Assembly (NCBI RefSeq): GCF_000717645.1
Contig: NZ_JNZZ01000004.1
Coordinates: 290,325 to 354,324 of the forward strand
Length of the DNA: 64,000 nt
Direction: 5' to 3'
DNA from: Streptomyces californicus
GTDB lineage: Bacteria; Actinomycetota; Actinomycetes; Streptomycetales; Streptomycetaceae
The notes beneath the pieces were generated by a model that was given only the letters and a program-made list of their open reading frames with translations, had not been told where the DNA came from and did no database searches. The position numbers and the translations under genes were made by a program. Shown in pieces: positions 23,633-32,424 of the stretch (positions within the stretch are counted from its first letter, which is position 1; each line of letters opens with the position of its first letter).

Positions 23633-24511
23633 CTACTTCACGTCGACGAAGTCACCGGCGGCCGTGGCGGCCGGGGTGGTGGAGGTGCCGGCGAAGCTGT
23701 AGCGCCAGTAACCGTCGACCGACGCCTTGACGGTGGTCTTCAGGTTGCCGGTGGAGTTGGTCTTGACGGTCTTCACCGTCGTGTAGGTCGAGGACCCCTT
23801 CTTCCGGAACTGGAGCTTCACGGGCTGGCCGCTGTAGCCCTTGTAGGTGTGGGTGTCCCAGTTGGCCCGCGAGAGCTTGCCCGTGACGGTGAGGGTCTTG
23901 CCCTTCTTCACAGGCTCGGGGGACGCGTTCACGGTGATCTGGGAGGCGCGCTGGACGCGGGCCTTCGCCTGGTGCTCCCGCCAGATGAAGTCGGTCTCAC
24001 TGCCGGTGGCGGCGAGCGCTCCGGCGGCCACGTTCCAGGTGCCGGCGAGGCTGCTCGTGTAGAGGTCGTCGGAGCGCGGGTCGACCGTGATCGAGACGGT
24101 GCAGGTGGAGGTGGTCCGGTCGGACGACACCTTGCAGTTGCCGCGGTCCTGGACGGGAACGAGGACGCCGTCGACCTCGTCGATGTGGCCGTGCCACAGG
24201 AAGGCGTACGCGTCGGCGATGCCGGACGGCGACGAGGCCGTGACCGCGACGGTGAACTTCTTCTTGGCCGTGGTGCCCACCACGATGTCCTTGCCGCCGT
24301 TGACGACGACCTTCTTGATGACCGGCACCTCGGCGGTGCGGGCGGAGCGGGCCTTGGCGGCCGGCGCGCCGGCGGCGTCGCCGAAGATCTCGGCTCCGGA
24401 GGGCACGCTCAGGCCGGCGTCGGGCTTCTCGTCGGCCTGGACGGCCGGCACAGCGAAAGCGGAAAGGGCCAGGGCGCCGGTGACGGCGGCCACGGTGGCA
24501 CGAATACGCAT
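23633..24511 (-). CDS. secreted protein with Ig-like/beta-sandwich repeats
   Basis: 292 aa. MRIRATVAAVTGALALSAFAVPAVQA is a Sec signal peptide with an AQA-type cleavage site near residue 26. The mature part has an N-terminal beta domain (VPVIKKVVVNGGKDIVVGTTAKKKFTVAVTA, then CKVSSDRTTSTCTVSITVDP with a likely disulfide). The C-terminal Ig-like domain (ITVNASPEPVKKGKTLTVTGKLSRA...VKLQFRKKGSSTYTTVKTV...ASVDGYWRYSFAGT) resembles bacterial surface modules. Similar Streptomyces proteins are annotated as calcium-binding or DUF5707 (not verified). ATG 24511 is chosen because it starts the signal peptide; the longer frame to 24619 is not supported. Extracellular, function unknown. Confidence 0.85.
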   Translation of the reverse strand: MRIRATVAAVTGALALSAFAVPAVQADEKPDAGLSVPSGAEIFGDAAGAPAAKARSARTAEVPVIKKVVVNGGKDIVVGTTAKKKFTVAVTASSPSGIADAYAFLWHGHIDEVDGVLVPVQDRGNCKVSSDRTTSTCTVSITVDPRSDDLYTSSLAGTWNVAAGALAATGSETDFIWREHQAKARVQRASQITVNASPEPVKKGKTLTVTGKLSRANWDTHTYKGYSGQPVKLQFRKKGSSTYTTVKTVKTNSTGNLKTTVKASVDGYWRYSFAGTSTTPAATAAGDFVDVK

Positions 24512-24778
24512 GTGTCCCCAAGTGGAGAAGGGGTCCCGGGGCGCGCTCGTGTCGTCAGCCCGGCGGAACCCATCTGGTCCATGAGCCTCTTGGCTCATGG
24601 GAACAGACAGGCGAACCACGTGAACGGTTGTGCAGTCCTGTGACTTTTCTGTGAAATCGCCGACGCCGTGCCCCGATCGTTCCCCGGGGCCCCCCGGCGC
24701 GTGCCCCGACCGCCCCTGCCACGACCGGGCTTCGGACTCCTGACGCGTGCCCCCGGTCGCCCTCGTCCGGGAGGCCGC

Positions 24779-27700
24779 TCAGTCGAACCAGCGGTCGCGG
24801 GCCAGCTCCTCCGTCCGGGACGGGTCCTCCAGGAGGGCGGCGACCTCGAAGCGGCGGGGCCACTGGCCCGCCGCCCATGCCAGGCCGGCCGCGACGCCCT
24901 CCAGGGTGGCGGCGTGGACGACGCCGTCCGGGGTGCGGCGCCAGTCCAGTTCGACGCCGCCGGCGAGCAGTTCGGTGTGCTCGACGTACGTGTCCGGGGT
25001 GCCGGGGCCGAGCAGGACGCGGACGGAGTCCGGTACGCGGTGCTCCTCGCCCTCGCTGGTGACGTCCGCGTCGACGGTCTCGCCGAGCCGCCGGACCTGG
25101 AGCAACTCGGCCAGGTCGGCCGCGCGGGACGGGGCGACCGGGAGCAGGGGCAGGCCCTCGGTGAGCGGCAGCACGTCGGGGGCGTCCGCGATCACGGCCT
25201 CGGCCGCGTCGACCACCGCCACCTCGCCGTCCACCACCGCCCGCAGCTCGTCCGGCAGGGTCACCCGGTCCGGATCGAGATCGGCCAACGCCGTGTAGAG
25301 GGCGTGCAGTTGTACGGGGGTGACCGGGCGGTCCCCGTCGGCGAGGCGGCCCAGCAGTTCGGCCGCGCCGCCCGGCTCGTCCAGGAGGGCGGCGACCGAG
25401 GTCCGTACGCCGAGGGCCCGCAGCACCTCGGTGTCGTCGAAGCCGGTGGCGTCCACCGCGTCGTACAGCCCGGCCAGCCGGGGGTCGCCGCCCGCCGCGC
25501 GCAGTCCGGCCGGGCGGCGGCCCTCCAGCACGGGGTGGTCGCGCAGCCACCACGCGGTGTACGGGCGCACGGACCGGGTCGTGCCGTCCGGCATCAGCAC
25601 CCGTACCGGCTGGGTCAGCGCGTCGCGCAACGGCGGCCGCGCCAGCAGCGCGAGCGCCTGCGGCCAGGCGTCGTCGTCCACCAGGTCCAGGTCCCGTACG
25701 GCGACGATCTCGGTGGCGACCGGCGGCACCGGGGTCTCGTCCAACCCGTCGAGCAGGTCCTCGCACCAGACGTCCACGGCGTCCAGCAGCCCGGCGTCGT
25801 CCGGTTCGGCGAAGTCGCCGTCGCGGGGCTCCAGTTCGTCCGGATCGAGGACGACGTCGGTGGCGCGTACGAGGGCGAAGGTGGCCAGCACCCCGCAGGC
25901 GGTGAGCGGGCCCTCGCCCCAGCGGTCGGCCAACTCCTGCTCGACGAAGCCCAGTTCCCCTTCGCGCATGATCTGCGCGAACGGGCTCGCGGGGAGCACC
26001 AGTTCGCCCGCCGGGGCCGGTTCGCCGTCCTCGTCGGGGAGGGCGAGCGCACCGAGCCAGGGCTCGTCGCCGGGGGCGAGTTCGGCGTCGCGCACGAGGG
26101 TGAGGACGGTCTCCGCCAGTTCGTCGGCGTCGAGCGCGTCCTCGTCCCAGATCTCACCCGCGTCGAGCGATCCGGCGACAGCGGCCCGCACTTGAGGGGT
26201 CGTCAGTACGGCGCGCGGGGTGGCGGGCAGCGCCCCGAGCTTCTCCAGCAGCGGGTGCGCGGCGTCCGGGTGGGCGACCTTGAGGCCGAGCCGGGAGAGC
26301 CGGGCGAGCACGGGGCCGGTGAGCGCGTCCGGGAGCGGCAGCAGGATCTGGCGCGGCCCGATCGTGGTGCGCGGCGGGCGGCCCGCCCGCTCGTCCTCCG
26401 GGTCGCCCGCGAGGGGGACGGGGAGGCCGGTGAGCCGGTCGGGATCGGTGCCCGCGAGGCTGTCGTAGAGCCGGTGCCACCAGGCGGGGTCGCGCTCCAG
26501 GCCGGCCAGGCGGTCGATCGCCTCGGTCAGCGGGACGCGCGCCACCCCGAGGGTCCGCAGCTCGGTGCGCCGCTCCAGGCCGGCGGGCAGCAGGCAGGGC
26601 AACACCTCGGCGAGCACCCGTACGGTCTCGGCGCCGACGCCCTCGACGACCTCGGCCTCGACCGGCCGCAGGGCGGAGCCGCCGCCCTCCGTACGGTCCC
26701 CGTCCCGCTCCCAGTCGTCCGCCCAGCCCTCCCGGTCCGCCTCGGGGTCGCGGGGCGCGGCGGGCTCCAGGAACGCCACCCGGGGCAGCCGGTTCAGGAC
26801 CGCCTCGCGCAGCGCCCCGTCGAGCGCGCCCTTGCCGAGTCGGCCGGGCACCAGGTCGATGGTCCCGGTCGACACCGGCCGCCAGTCGCCGAGCAGCTCG
26901 GCGTACGCGTCGGCGGCCCGCTCGACCAGGAAGTCGGTCAGCGGCCCCGGGGCGGGGTGCCGGCGGGCGGTGTCCAGCGGGAGGGAGGCGATGAGCAGGG
27001 CGGGGATGCCGAGGGGTTCGTCGGTGGGCGTGGGCGCGTGGACGACGGGTGCCGTACGGGGGTGGAGCGGGGCGCCCTCCTCGTCGACCGGGACCGCCCA
27101 GGTGACCGACCAGTGCGGGCGCAGCCGCTCCTCGACCGGCCGGTCGGCGAGCAGGGCGGGCTCGACGGGGCCGTGGCGGTGGACGGTGCGCCACCGGTTC
27201 AGGCCGCGAGCGGAGTCGTCGATGTGCGTGTACGGCCCGTGGACGGTGCGGGTCAGGGTCCGCGTCCCGTCCGGGGTCTCGATGACGACCTCGTCCAGGC
27301 CGGGCAGGGTGAGCAGCAGCGCGTCGTCCACGCCGGCCAGCAGCCGCGCCGCCAGATCCTCGGCGGTGCCGTCGCGCAGGGGCAGCACGACGACGGTGTC
27401 GTACCCCTGGGGCGCGGAGCCCTCGGCGGGCAGCGGCAGACGCAGCAGCGGTACGTGTCCGTCGCGGCGGCGCAGTTCGTCGCCGAGGCCCGGGGAGCCG
27501 ACGGCCGCCTGCCGGGCCAGTTCGCGGGCCTCGGCCAGGGACCAGCGGACCCCGCCGTGGACGCCGAGGACGGCGGGCTCGTCGCTGACCGCGAGGACGG
27601 CGGCGAACCCGACGCCGAACCGGCCGACCGCGGACTCGTGGCCCTCGCGCTTGGCGGAGGCCCGCAGGGTGGACAGGGACTCCACGCCGGTGGCGTCGAG

Positions 27701-27988
27701 CGGGGCGCCGGTGTTGGCGGCGGCGAGGACGCAGCGGGCGTCGGGGTCGCCGGGGGCCGCGGGGTGCAGGGTGAGCCGGAGCCGGCCGGGGACGCGGGCA
27801 CGGGCGGCGGCGTCGGCGGCGTTCTGGGCCAGCTCGACGACGAGGCGGTCGCGGTAGCCGCCGAGCGCGAGGTCCTCCTCGGCGTTGGCGTCCTCCCGGA
27901 ACCGGGCGGGCCCGGCGTCCCACGCGTCGAGCACGCCGCGCCGCAGCCGTGCCGTCCCGAACGGATCGGCCCCCTCGGTCGCCTTCAT
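24779..27988 (-). CDS. large sacsin-like GHKL ATPase protein, 1069 aa
   Basis: The N-terminal 250 residues form an HSP90/sacsin-type ATP-binding domain: N-box VVELAQNAADAA (Glu52, Asn56, Asp59), then AAANTGAPLD in place of the usual D/N-G strand, and the G2 box VGRFGVGFAAVLAVSD (121-136). The remaining ~800 residues are acidic and Leu/Ala-rich with no second catalytic motif seen. Eukaryotic sacsin and its bacterial relatives use this domain as a chaperone-like ATPase; some bacterial relatives sit in defence loci. ATG 27988 is chosen; GTG 27994 with GGAG 9 nt upstream is equally good. It is the first gene left of the 362-bp gap that separates it from DUF3027. No nuclease or helicase is adjacent. 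Confidence 0.82.
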   Translation of the reverse strand: MKATEGADPFGTARLRRGVLDAWDAGPARFREDANAEEDLALGGYRDRLVVELAQNAADAAARARVPGRLRLTLHPAAPGDPDARCVLAAANTGAPLDATGVESLSTLRASAKREGHESAVGRFGVGFAAVLAVSDEPAVLGVHGGVRWSLAEARELARQAAVGSPGLGDELRRRDGHVPLLRLPLPAEGSAPQGYDTVVVLPLRDGTAEDLAARLLAGVDDALLLTLPGLDEVVIETPDGTRTLTRTVHGPYTHIDDSARGLNRWRTVHRHGPVEPALLADRPVEERLRPHWSVTWAVPVDEEGAPLHPRTAPVVHAPTPTDEPLGIPALLIASLPLDTARRHPAPGPLTDFLVERAADAYAELLGDWRPVSTGTIDLVPGRLGKGALDGALREAVLNRLPRVAFLEPAAPRDPEADREGWADDWERDGDRTEGGGSALRPVEAEVVEGVGAETVRVLAEVLPCLLPAGLERRTELRTLGVARVPLTEAIDRLAGLERDPAWWHRLYDSLAGTDPDRLTGLPVPLAGDPEDERAGRPPRTTIGPRQILLPLPDALTGPVLARLSRLGLKVAHPDAAHPLLEKLGALPATPRAVLTTPQVRAAVAGSLDAGEIWDEDALDADELAETVLTLVRDAELAPGDEPWLGALALPDEDGEPAPAGELVLPASPFAQIMREGELGFVEQELADRWGEGPLTACGVLATFALVRATDVVLDPDELEPRDGDFAEPDDAGLLDAVDVWCEDLLDGLDETPVPPVATEIVAVRDLDLVDDDAWPQALALLARPPLRDALTQPVRVLMPDGTTRSVRPYTAWWLRDHPVLEGRRPAGLRAAGGDPRLAGLYDAVDATGFDDTEVLRALGVRTSVAALLDEPGGAAELLGRLADGDRPVTPVQLHALYTALADLDPDRVTLPDELRAVVDGEVAVVDAAEAVIADAPDVLPLTEGLPLLPVAPSRAADLAELLQVRRLGETVDADVTSEGEEHRVPDSVRVLLGPGTPDTYVEHTELLAGGVELDWRRTPDGVVHAATLEGVAAGLAWAAGQWPRRFEVAALLEDPSRTEELARDRWFD

Positions 27989-28350
27989 GCTCACGCTCTC
28001 GACTCCGTTCGGTGCGGGGGGGACGGGGTGCCCCTGCGGCCCAGTGTGCGCCCGAAGGTACCGCGCCCGCCGCCCCGCGAGTGACCGACGCCCATCCGGC
28101 GCCCGGGACACCCGGCCGAACCGGCCTGCCCGCCGCTCACCGTCGCCCCGACACCTCAAGCCCGTCCGGCGCGACCCGTTTCAGCCCGTCCGGCGATCCG
28201 CTCCAGCCCGTCCGGCGCTTGAGGACGGAACCCTCAGCCAGGTGGGCGGTGCGACAACAGGGGCCGGGGCCCCGGAAGGCCCGGAGGGCAGCGCGCGGCA
28301 CCCCGCGATGCCCGCGCACCGCAAGCCCGGACCCCCAGTGGCCAGGAGCC
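27989..28350. repeat. 362-bp gap with GCCCGTCCGGCG repeats
   Basis: No gene. Three copies of a CAGCCCGTCCGGCG unit lie at about 28157-28171, 28182-28195 and 28204-28217; the third is followed by CTTGAGGAC. CTCAAG before the first copy and CTTGAG after the third are mutually complementary. This sequence type (CCGTCCGGCG...TTGAGGAC) is recalled as a very common dispersed intergenic element in Streptomyces genomes. Confidence 0.7.
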
Positions 28351-29283
28351 TCAGGAGTGGCCGAGGTCCTCCGACGCCCCGTCCGCCTCCGCCGGTACGG
28401 AGCCCTCGCCCCGCTCCGGCCGGAGCGCGTACGCGTCCACCCGCATCGTGTCCAGCGCGTGCGGCGCCGGCTTCGGCGGCGTCGGCATCACCGCGGCCTC
28501 CGAGTGCCCACCGCACCCGTACGCCAGCGACACCACGTGCCCGTCCGCCGGACCGAACTCGTTCGCGCACACGCCGAACGCCTGCTTCAGCGACCCCGCC
28601 ATCGGGATCAGGAACGCGCAGCTCACACAGGTCGCCGGTGCCGCCTGCGCCATCGGCGTCCGCGGCCCGAACGCCTCGTCCCACCGGTCGGCGGCCTCCA
28701 TCAGCCCGTACCGGGACAGCACCCGCGCCCGCCGCGTGCCCAGCTCCTCGGCGACCGCCGCGATGGAACCCCGGCTGGTCGCGGCCACCGGCCGGTCCGT
28801 CAGCTCGGCGTCCTCCGCGTCGACGAGCTGCGCCATCTCCTCGGAGACCAGCGAGTTCGGCGGCGGCTCGTCCTCGCCGCTCCAGCCGGGCTCCAGCCGC
28901 AGGTCCTCCGCCTCGGTGGGCAGCAGGTCGCCGGGGCCCATGTCGCCGGGGCGCAGCCGCTCGCTCCACGGCACCCACTCCGGCGCGAGGAGCGCGTCCG
29001 CCCCCGGCAGCAGCACCGTTTCGTCCAGCGTGACGTTCTTCGCGCGGGAGGCCCGCGCGACCGTCACCGCCCAGCGCCAGCCCCGGTACCCCGGCTCCTT
29101 GGCCTCGAAGTAGTGCGTGACGACCCGGTCCCCCTCGGAGACCACCCCGACGTGCTCCCCGACCACGCCGGGCGCTGCGGCCTCCTCGGCGGCCTCGCGT
29201 GCGAGGTCCACCGCCTCGGCGCACAGCCGGTCGGGGGCGGGGGTACGGGCCGTACGGCTTCGCGTCGTCGTCGCAGCACTCAC
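28351..29283 (-). CDS. DUF3027 domain protein
   Basis: 310-aa actinobacterial DUF3027 protein. Typical segments: DRLCAEAVDLAREAAEEAA, HVGVVSEGDRVVTHYFEAKEPGYRGWRWAVTVARASRAKNVTLDETVLLPG, and a late ATCVSCAFLIPMAGSLKQAFGVCANEFGPADGHVVSLAYGCGGHSE block with four Cys that may bind zinc or an iron-sulfur cluster. Biochemical role unknown; usually encoded near cold-shock and MFS genes, as here. GTG 29283 is selected from codon use and family length; GAAG precedes it. The upstream frame to 29568 is not supported. Likely cytosolic. Confidence 0.9.
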   Translation of the reverse strand: MSAATTTRSRTARTPAPDRLCAEAVDLAREAAEEAAAPGVVGEHVGVVSEGDRVVTHYFEAKEPGYRGWRWAVTVARASRAKNVTLDETVLLPGADALLAPEWVPWSERLRPGDMGPGDLLPTEAEDLRLEPGWSGEDEPPPNSLVSEEMAQLVDAEDAELTDRPVAATSRGSIAAVAEELGTRRARVLSRYGLMEAADRWDEAFGPRTPMAQAAPATCVSCAFLIPMAGSLKQAFGVCANEFGPADGHVVSLAYGCGGHSEAAVMPTPPKPAPHALDTMRVDAYALRPERGEGSVPAEADGASEDLGHS

Positions 29284-29677
29284 AGGTCTTCGCTTCTCTC
29301 CATACGCCAGTCTCACGAGCGCGCCAGCTGCAGGACGGTTTGCCGTTGCGGCCGGACAGGCGGGGACGGGTGGAGGCGGAGCGGACCTGGGGGCCGCGTC
29401 GACGTCCACACCCGTTGTGCCTGCCTCGGGCGTGCCTTCTGCCATCCATTCTGCGGGATCGCCGAGAGGCGCGCGGCCAAGAACAAACGCCGGTGGCGCG
29501 TTACGCACGCTACCCTCTCCGCCGCCCCGCGCCCACCTGCCCGTCCCAAACGTGCCGTATCCGTTCACCGGCGGACGCCGCCGCTCCGCTCCCCCGACAG
29601 GGCGTCACCCGGCGTCTCCCGCGCGCGTCCGTGCTGATCACCGTTCATACCCGCCGAGGTTGGGGCACTATGACGAG
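29284..29677. promoter_or_regulatory. 394-bp divergent intergenic region
   Basis: Lies between the DUF3027 gene (minus) and the MFS gene (plus). No credible coding sequence: the frames through it are shadows with rare codons and no ribosome sites. It must hold promoters for both genes. TATGAC (29669-29674) sits 3 nt before GTG 29678; GCTACCCTCTCC at about 29507-29518 contains a TACCCT -10-like hexamer on the plus strand. No terminator-like hairpin was seen. Confidence 0.5.
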
Positions 29678-31114
29678 GTGGCTGCCGCCAGGTCGCACGA
29701 CGGTCCCGGCCCGCTCCGCAGGACGGGGCGGGCGACGGGTCGTGTCCTGCGCGCCCCGTTCACCGGCACGGCGCGCTCCATCCGCAGGGCGACGCACGCC
29801 CACGGCGCGGGCGAGTCGGGCCTCGGCAAGCTGATCGAGCTGCACGCCGTCAACGGCGCGGGCGACGTCATGATCACGGTCGCCCTCGCCTCCACCGTCT
29901 TCTTCTCCGTGCCGACGGACGAGGCGCGCGGCCGGGTCGCGCTCTACCTCGCCATCACGATGGCCCCCTTCACCCTCCTCGCCCCGGTGATCGGCCCGCT
30001 GCTGGACCGGCTGCCGCACGGCCGGCGTGCCGCGATGGCCGGGGCGATGCTGGCGCGGGCGCTGCTCGCCATCACCATGTCGGGCGCGGTCGCCACGGGC
30101 GGGCTCGAGCTGTACCCGGCCGCGCTGGGCGTCCTGGTCTGCTCGAAGGCGTACGGCGTGGTGCGCAGCGCGGTGGTGCCGCGGCTGCTGCCACCCGGGT
30201 TCTCCCTGGTGAAGGCGAACTCCCGGGTCACCCTGGCGGGGCTGCTGGCCACGGGGGTGGCGGCCCCGATCGGGGCCGGGCTCCAGACCGTCGGCTCCGC
30301 CTGGCCGCTCTACGGGGCGTGCGCGATCTTCGTGGCGGGCACCTTCCTCGCCTTCACCCTGCCGCCCAAGGTCGACTCCGCGAAGGGCGAACGCCGGGCG
30401 CGGCTGATCGTCCCGCACCACGAGCCGCCCGCCCCGCGCCCCGTACCGGGCAAGGGCAGCACCCGGGCGGGCCTGCGCAGGAACGGCAACGGGCGGAAGC
30501 CGGCCAGGGAGCGGCCACCCGGCCTGCGGTCCGTCGGCGGCTCCGTCCTGCACGGGCTCCAGGCCAACGCCGCGCACCGGGCGCTCTCGGGCTTCCTCAT
30601 CTTCTTCCTGGCGTTCCTGCTGCGCGAGCACCCGCTGGCCGGGCAGAGCGCGGCGGTCTCGCTCGGCATCGTCGGCGTGGCGGCGGGGGCCGGGAACGCC
30701 TGCGGTACGGCGGTGGGCTCCTGGCTCAGGGCGCGCGGCCCCGAGGTCATCGTGGCCACGGTGCTGGGGCTCGCGCTGGGCACGGCGGTCCTGGCCGCCG
30801 TCTTCTTCTCCACGGTGCTGGTCGCCGCGCTCGGCGCGGTCGCCGGGTTCACCCAGGCCCTGTCCAAGCTGTCGCTCGACGCGATGATCCAGCGGGACGT
30901 GCCGGAGGAGGTCCGCACGTCGGCGTTCGCCCGGTCGGAGACGTTGCTCCAGATGGCCTGGGTGGTCGGCGGCGGCATCGGGATCGCCCTGCCGCTCAAC
31001 GCGGTGCTCGGCATGTCGGTCGCCGCGGGCATCCTGGCGCTCGGCGCGGCGACCTCCGTACGGGGTCTCCTGGGGGCCGCGCGACGCGGCACGCCGCACC
31101 CCCGCGTGGCGTGA
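29678..31114 (+). CDS. MFS-like membrane transporter
   Basis: 478-aa multi-span protein of the MFS superfamily. It starts with a long polar N-terminus (about 50 residues, HGAGESGLGKLIELHAVNGAGD), then 10-12 helices, including VMITVALASTVFFSV, LAITMAPFTLLAPVIGPLLDRLPHGRR and SGFLIFFLAFLLREHPLAGQ. The GPLLDRLPHGRRAAM loop is motif-A-like. Conserved in Streptomyces next to the DUF3027 and DUF2771 genes; substrate unknown. GTG 29678 is taken from the start of conserved coding sequence; the upstream frame is a shadow of DUF3027. The DUF2771 lipoprotein gene follows 27 bp downstream. Confidence 0.85.
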   Translation: MAAARSHDGPGPLRRTGRATGRVLRAPFTGTARSIRRATHAHGAGESGLGKLIELHAVNGAGDVMITVALASTVFFSVPTDEARGRVALYLAITMAPFTLLAPVIGPLLDRLPHGRRAAMAGAMLARALLAITMSGAVATGGLELYPAALGVLVCSKAYGVVRSAVVPRLLPPGFSLVKANSRVTLAGLLATGVAAPIGAGLQTVGSAWPLYGACAIFVAGTFLAFTLPPKVDSAKGERRARLIVPHHEPPAPRPVPGKGSTRAGLRRNGNGRKPARERPPGLRSVGGSVLHGLQANAAHRALSGFLIFFLAFLLREHPLAGQSAAVSLGIVGVAAGAGNACGTAVGSWLRARGPEVIVATVLGLALGTAVLAAVFFSTVLVAALGAVAGFTQALSKLSLDAMIQRDVPEEVRTSAFARSETLLQMAWVVGGGIGIALPLNAVLGMSVAAGILALGAATSVRGLLGAARRGTPHPRVA

Positions 31115-31128
31115 ACGGACGCGACCGA

Positions 31129-31134
31129 TAGCCT
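31129..31134 (+). promoter_or_regulatory. -10 element TAGCCT of a likely leaderless transcript
   Basis: TAGCCT with exactly 7 nt to ATG 31142 and no Shine-Dalgarno in between. Confidence 0.5.
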
Positions 31135-31141
31135 TCGGCCC

Positions 31142-31618
31142 ATGACCGTTGCGTTCTTCTCCGGTAAGGGCCGTCGAATCGGCGTAGCTCTTGGTGCCGT
31201 GTCCGCGGGACTCCTTGTCCTGTCCGCCTGCGACAAGCCGACGCCGCTCGCCACCGTGACGGTCGGCAGCGACTCGGTGAACACCGAGGCCGCCTGTTAC
31301 AACGACGGCGAAGCGATCAAGGAGTCCCTGGTCCAGGGCTGCCTGAACAAGAAGGCCGAGAAGAGCATCACGGTCTCCATGGACGACAAGGTCCGCTTCG
31401 GCGTCGACCCCGAGATCGCCGAGAACGGCTGGACGCTCTTCATCAACGGCCAGCAGGCCGAGCAGGAGCCGTACGACAAGACCTACCGGACGATCCCCGG
31501 CAGCGCCTTCTTCGCCAGCCAGACGGGCAAGCCCGCCGAGAAGACCAACATCTCCATCGTGGAGACCAAGGGCAAGAAGCTGACGGGCATCTGGCAGTTC
31601 GAGCTCAAGAAGGACTGA
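31142..31618 (+). CDS. DUF2771 family lipoprotein
   Basis: 158-aa lipoprotein. The N-terminus has basic KGRRIG, a hydrophobic helix and the lipobox LSAC, giving lipidated Cys30. The mature domain carries Cys pairs (AACYND, VQGCLN) and the family block VRFGVDPEIAENGWTLFINGQQ. DUF2771 proteins are actinobacterial envelope lipoproteins of unknown role. The gene directly precedes mqnB/mqnD, an arrangement I recall from other Streptomyces. ATG 31142 has no ribosome site; TAGCCT 7 nt upstream suggests leaderless translation. Confidence 0.88.
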   Translation: MTVAFFSGKGRRIGVALGAVSAGLLVLSACDKPTPLATVTVGSDSVNTEAACYNDGEAIKESLVQGCLNKKAEKSITVSMDDKVRFGVDPEIAENGWTLFINGQQAEQEPYDKTYRTIPGSAFFASQTGKPAEKTNISIVETKGKKLTGIWQFELKKD

Positions 31619-31716
31619 CCGCCGAAGCCCGGCTCACGGGGCCGTGAGGTCCCGTGAGCCCCGGAGCCCGGCGCAGAGCGTCCTCCTCCCCCGTCCTCGA
31701 CCCTGAGGCTGCATCC

Positions 31717-32424
31717 GTGCGTGTGCTCGTCGTGACCGCTGTCCCCGCCGAACGGGACGCGGTCACGCGTGCGTTCGGGGGCGCTCCGGAGACGGTGGCG
31801 GTGCCGGGGGCCGAGGTGCACCGCCGCGGGGCGTTCGACGTGCTGGCGGGCGGCGCCGGTCCGGCCGCCGCGGCGGCGGCGACCGCGTTCGCCCTGGCGT
31901 CCGCCCCCGCCCCGTACGGGCTCGTCGTCTCGGCCGGGATCGGCGGGGCGTTCACCCCGCTGACCCCGCTGGGCTCACCCGTCGTCGCGAGCGACATCGT
32001 CGCCGCCGATCTGGGCGCCGAGTCCCCCGAGGGGTTCCTCCCGGTCACCGCGCTCGGTTTCGGCCGGGACCGGTTCGCCCCGCCGCCCGCGCTGGTGCGG
32101 GAGGTGGCCGCCGCCGCGGGCGCCGCCGCCGGGCCCGTCCTCACCGTCTCCACCGCGACCGGTTCCGCCGAGCGCGCCGGGGCTCTGCTCGCGGCGCATC
32201 CGGGCGCCCTGGTCGAGGCGATGGAGGGGTTCGGGGTCGCGGAGGCCGCCGCGCGGGCAGCCGTACCCGTACTGGAACTGCGGGCCGTCTCCAACGCCGT
32301 CGGCCCCCGCGACCGGGACGCCTGGCGCATCGGCGACGCACTGGCGGCGCTCACCGACGCGTTCGGGAAGAGCGCCCCCGTACTGGAAGGTTGGAACCGG
32401 CATGACCACCGAAACCGCGCCTAG
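31717..32424 (+). CDS. mqnB: futalosine hydrolase
   Basis: 235-aa nucleosidase of the PNP/UDP superfamily, cleaving futalosine to dehypoxanthine-futalosine and hypoxanthine in the futalosine route to menaquinone. Signatures: MRVLVVTAVPAERDAVT start, GLVVSAGIGGAFTP ribose-binding loop, VVASDIVAADLGAES, and the base-binding VEAMEGFGVAEAAARAAVPVLELRAVSNAVGPRDRDAW. GTG 31717 gives the standard N-terminus with GAGG upstream; GTG 31654 is the longer alternative. It overlaps mqnD by 23 bp, so the two are coupled, which strongly supports the assignment. Confidence 0.93.
   Translation: MRVLVVTAVPAERDAVTRAFGGAPETVAVPGAEVHRRGAFDVLAGGAGPAAAAAATAFALASAPAPYGLVVSAGIGGAFTPLTPLGSPVVASDIVAADLGAESPEGFLPVTALGFGRDRFAPPPALVREVAAAAGAAAGPVLTVSTATGSAERAGALLAAHPGALVEAMEGFGVAEAAARAAVPVLELRAVSNAVGPRDRDAWRIGDALAALTDAFGKSAPVLEGWNRHDHRNRA

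Noticed and set aside
24668..28084. 1138-residue open frame on the plus strand
   Set aside because: Antisense to the sacsin-like gene; Gly/Val/Arg-rich with no recognisable domain or ribosome site.
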